Part shown: in pieces, positions 14,119 through 14,770 of the stretch | Layout of the letters: every line of letters starts with the position of its first letter | Numbering within the stretch: the stretch's first letter is position 1 | Assembly (NCBI GenBank): GCA_945926565.1 | Contig: CAMELY010000017.1 | Coordinates: 1 to 14,770 of the forward strand | From: an uncultured Clostridia bacterium | GTDB taxonomy: Bacteria; Bacillota; Clostridia; Oscillospirales; Oscillospiraceae | DNA: 14,770 bases | Direction: 5' to 3' | Program-made: the position numbers and the translations under genes | Notes under the pieces: model-generated | The model's input: the letters and a program-made list of their open reading frames with translations, nothing else | The model's database searches: none | What the model was told of the DNA's origin: nothing

Positions 14119-14268
14119 GGCTCCCTCCGTCTGCCCTTCGGGCAGCCACCTCCCTCTGAGAGGGAGGCTTGGCCTGGCAAAAACAACAAGCGTTTACCCC
14201 ACTTCGTTCTCCACCAGGCCGTGGCTCCCTCTCTGAGGGAGCTGTCAGCGAAGCTGACTGAGGGAGTC
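14119..14268. repeat. 150-bp imperfect palindromic MITE-like intergenic element
   Basis: The two ends are imperfect inverted repeats: the left arm starts GGCTCCCTCCGTC at 14119 and the right arm read backwards starts GACTCCCTCAGTC at 14268; both continue through a second hairpin to GGCCTGG. Four small hairpins are nested in it: 14131-14145 (CTGCCC/GGGCAG), 14149-14167 (CCTCCCTC/GAGGGAGG), 14224-14242 (GCTCCCTC/GAGGGAGC) and 14244-14258 (GTCAGC/GCTGAC). The middle (about 14179-14207) is not paired. No protein coding role is evident. From memory, very similar CTCCCTCAGTCAGC-type palindromes are common between genes in gut Clostridia. Confidence 0.8.
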
Positions 14269-14310
14269 GACCACCGCAGACTGCCGAATCATACTCTGTC
14301 TTACAAATAA

Positions 14311-14318
14311 GGAAGGAA
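14311..14318 (+). promoter_or_regulatory. Ribosome binding site of the GyrA/ParC-like gene
   Basis: GGAAGGAA, 4 bases before ATG 14323. A weak TCGACC / CATACT promoter-like pair (14267-14272, 14290-14295, 17-base spacer) stands just upstream at the edge of the palindromic element, but it is not convincing. Confidence 0.7.
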
Positions 14319-14322
14319 TTCC

Positions 14323-14770
14323 ATGGCAAAAAAGAAGACACCCAAAGACAACTCCCATAAGGACAACCCCAACGTCATGGGCCTGCGCCCGGAGGTGCTG
14401 GAGCAGCCCATCACCGAGACGCTGGAGATCAACTATATGCCCTACGCCATGAGCGTCATCGTCTCCCGGGCCATCCCGGAGATCGACGGCTTCAAGCCCT
14501 CCCACCGCAAGCTCCTGTACACCATGTACAAGATGGGCCTGCTGACGGGGAACCGCACCAAGTCCGCCAACATCGTGGGCCAGACTATGCGCCTGAATCC
14601 CCACGGCGACCAGGCCATTTACGAGACCATGGTGCGCCTGGCCAAGGGCAACGAATCCCTGCTGCACCCCTTCGTGGACAGCAAGGGCAACTTCGGCAAG
14701 GTGTACTCCCGGGATATGGCCTATGCCGCCAGCCGGTACACCGAGGCAAAGCTGGCCCCCATCTGCGCGG
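14323..14770 (+). CDS. Type II DNA topoisomerase cleavage subunit (divergent GyrA/ParC family), N-terminal part
   Basis: The first 149 codons; the gene runs off the window end with no stop. A Lys-rich start (MAKKKTPKDN) leads into the GyrA/ParC breakage-reunion domain: YMPYAMSVIVSRAIPEIDG (39-56; usual Y-x-Y-A-M-x-V-I), FKPSHRKLLYTMYKMG (57-72), the quinolone-region helix NPHGDQAIYETMVRLA (92-107), GNFGKVYSRDMAYAASRY with catalytic Tyr139, then TEAKLAP. The position equal to E. coli GyrA Ser83 is Gln97, and Asp87 is Glu101; YHPHG reads LNPHG. It is the partner of the ATPase-subunit gene 219 bp upstream, from which it is separated by a palindromic element. Whether the pair is gyrase or topoisomerase IV depends on the C-terminal domain, which lies outside the window. 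Confidence 0.9.
   Translation, partial: MAKKKTPKDNSHKDNPNVMGLRPEVLEQPITETLEINYMPYAMSVIVSRAIPEIDGFKPSHRKLLYTMYKMGLLTGNRTKSANIVGQTMRLNPHGDQAIYETMVRLAKGNESLLHPFVDSKGNFGKVYSRDMAYAASRYTEAKLAPICA

Noticed and set aside
14104..14322. Intergenic hairpins as a terminator between the two topoisomerase genes
   Set aside because: None of the four hairpins is followed by a T-run, so intrinsic termination is not supported; they fit a palindromic repeat element better.
1..14770. CRISPR array, tRNA, rRNA, transposase, phage or toxin-antitoxin genes
   Set aside because: No regularly spaced direct repeats, no cloverleaf candidates and no matching protein motifs were seen on either strand.

Overview
The window is GC-rich (by eye), gene-dense bacterial chromosome. 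Protein sequence types (QueH, BioY, clostridial-style ThyA and DHFR variants, an XpaC-like tail, a divergent type II topoisomerase pair), strong AAGGAG-type ribosome sites and TTGACA/TATAAT-like promoters point to a high-GC Clostridia member, probably Oscillospirales/Oscillospiraceae from the gut (inference; no marker gene settles it). No rRNA, tRNA, CRISPR array, IS transposase or phage gene was found, and no gene-free gap exceeds about 220 bp.

Layout. (1) 1-235: the 3' end of an XpaC-like gene, ending at a bidirectional terminator shared with the convergent thyA-dfr operon. (2) 322-1648, minus: thyA then dfr, the coupled dTMP synthesis/folate recycling pair. Facing promoters lie in the 1649-1800 gap. 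(3) 1801-2388, plus: an HD-domain hydrolase with its own promoter and a perfect 16-bp-stem terminator. (4) 2571-4929, plus: recQ and a Nudix hydrolase, 4 bp apart. (5) 5036-6229, plus: an M20D amidohydrolase, ending at a second bidirectional terminator. (6) 6304-10518, minus: a MoxR ATPase - DUF58 - membrane transglutaminase operon, tightly packed (4-bp gap, then a GTGA overlap). (7) 10665-11210, minus: queH. (8) 11352-11900, minus: bioY, whose promoter is covered by two BirA-type operators. (9) 12118-14770, plus: a divergent GyrB/ParE-like gene, a 150-bp palindromic MITE-like element, and the start of the partner GyrA/ParC-like gene, cut by the window end.

How it works together. The left part is nucleotide and genome maintenance (dTMP supply, nucleotide hydrolases, RecQ). 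The centre is an envelope module of the MoxR/DUF58/transglutaminase type. The right part is cofactor-related (queuosine, biotin uptake) plus a type II topoisomerase. Most of this is ordinary housekeeping content. The items most worth a second look are the tandem BirA boxes on the bioY promoter, the atypical topoisomerase pair (altered ATP-lid motif; Gln at the quinolone-contact Ser position), and the palindromic element that splits that pair.
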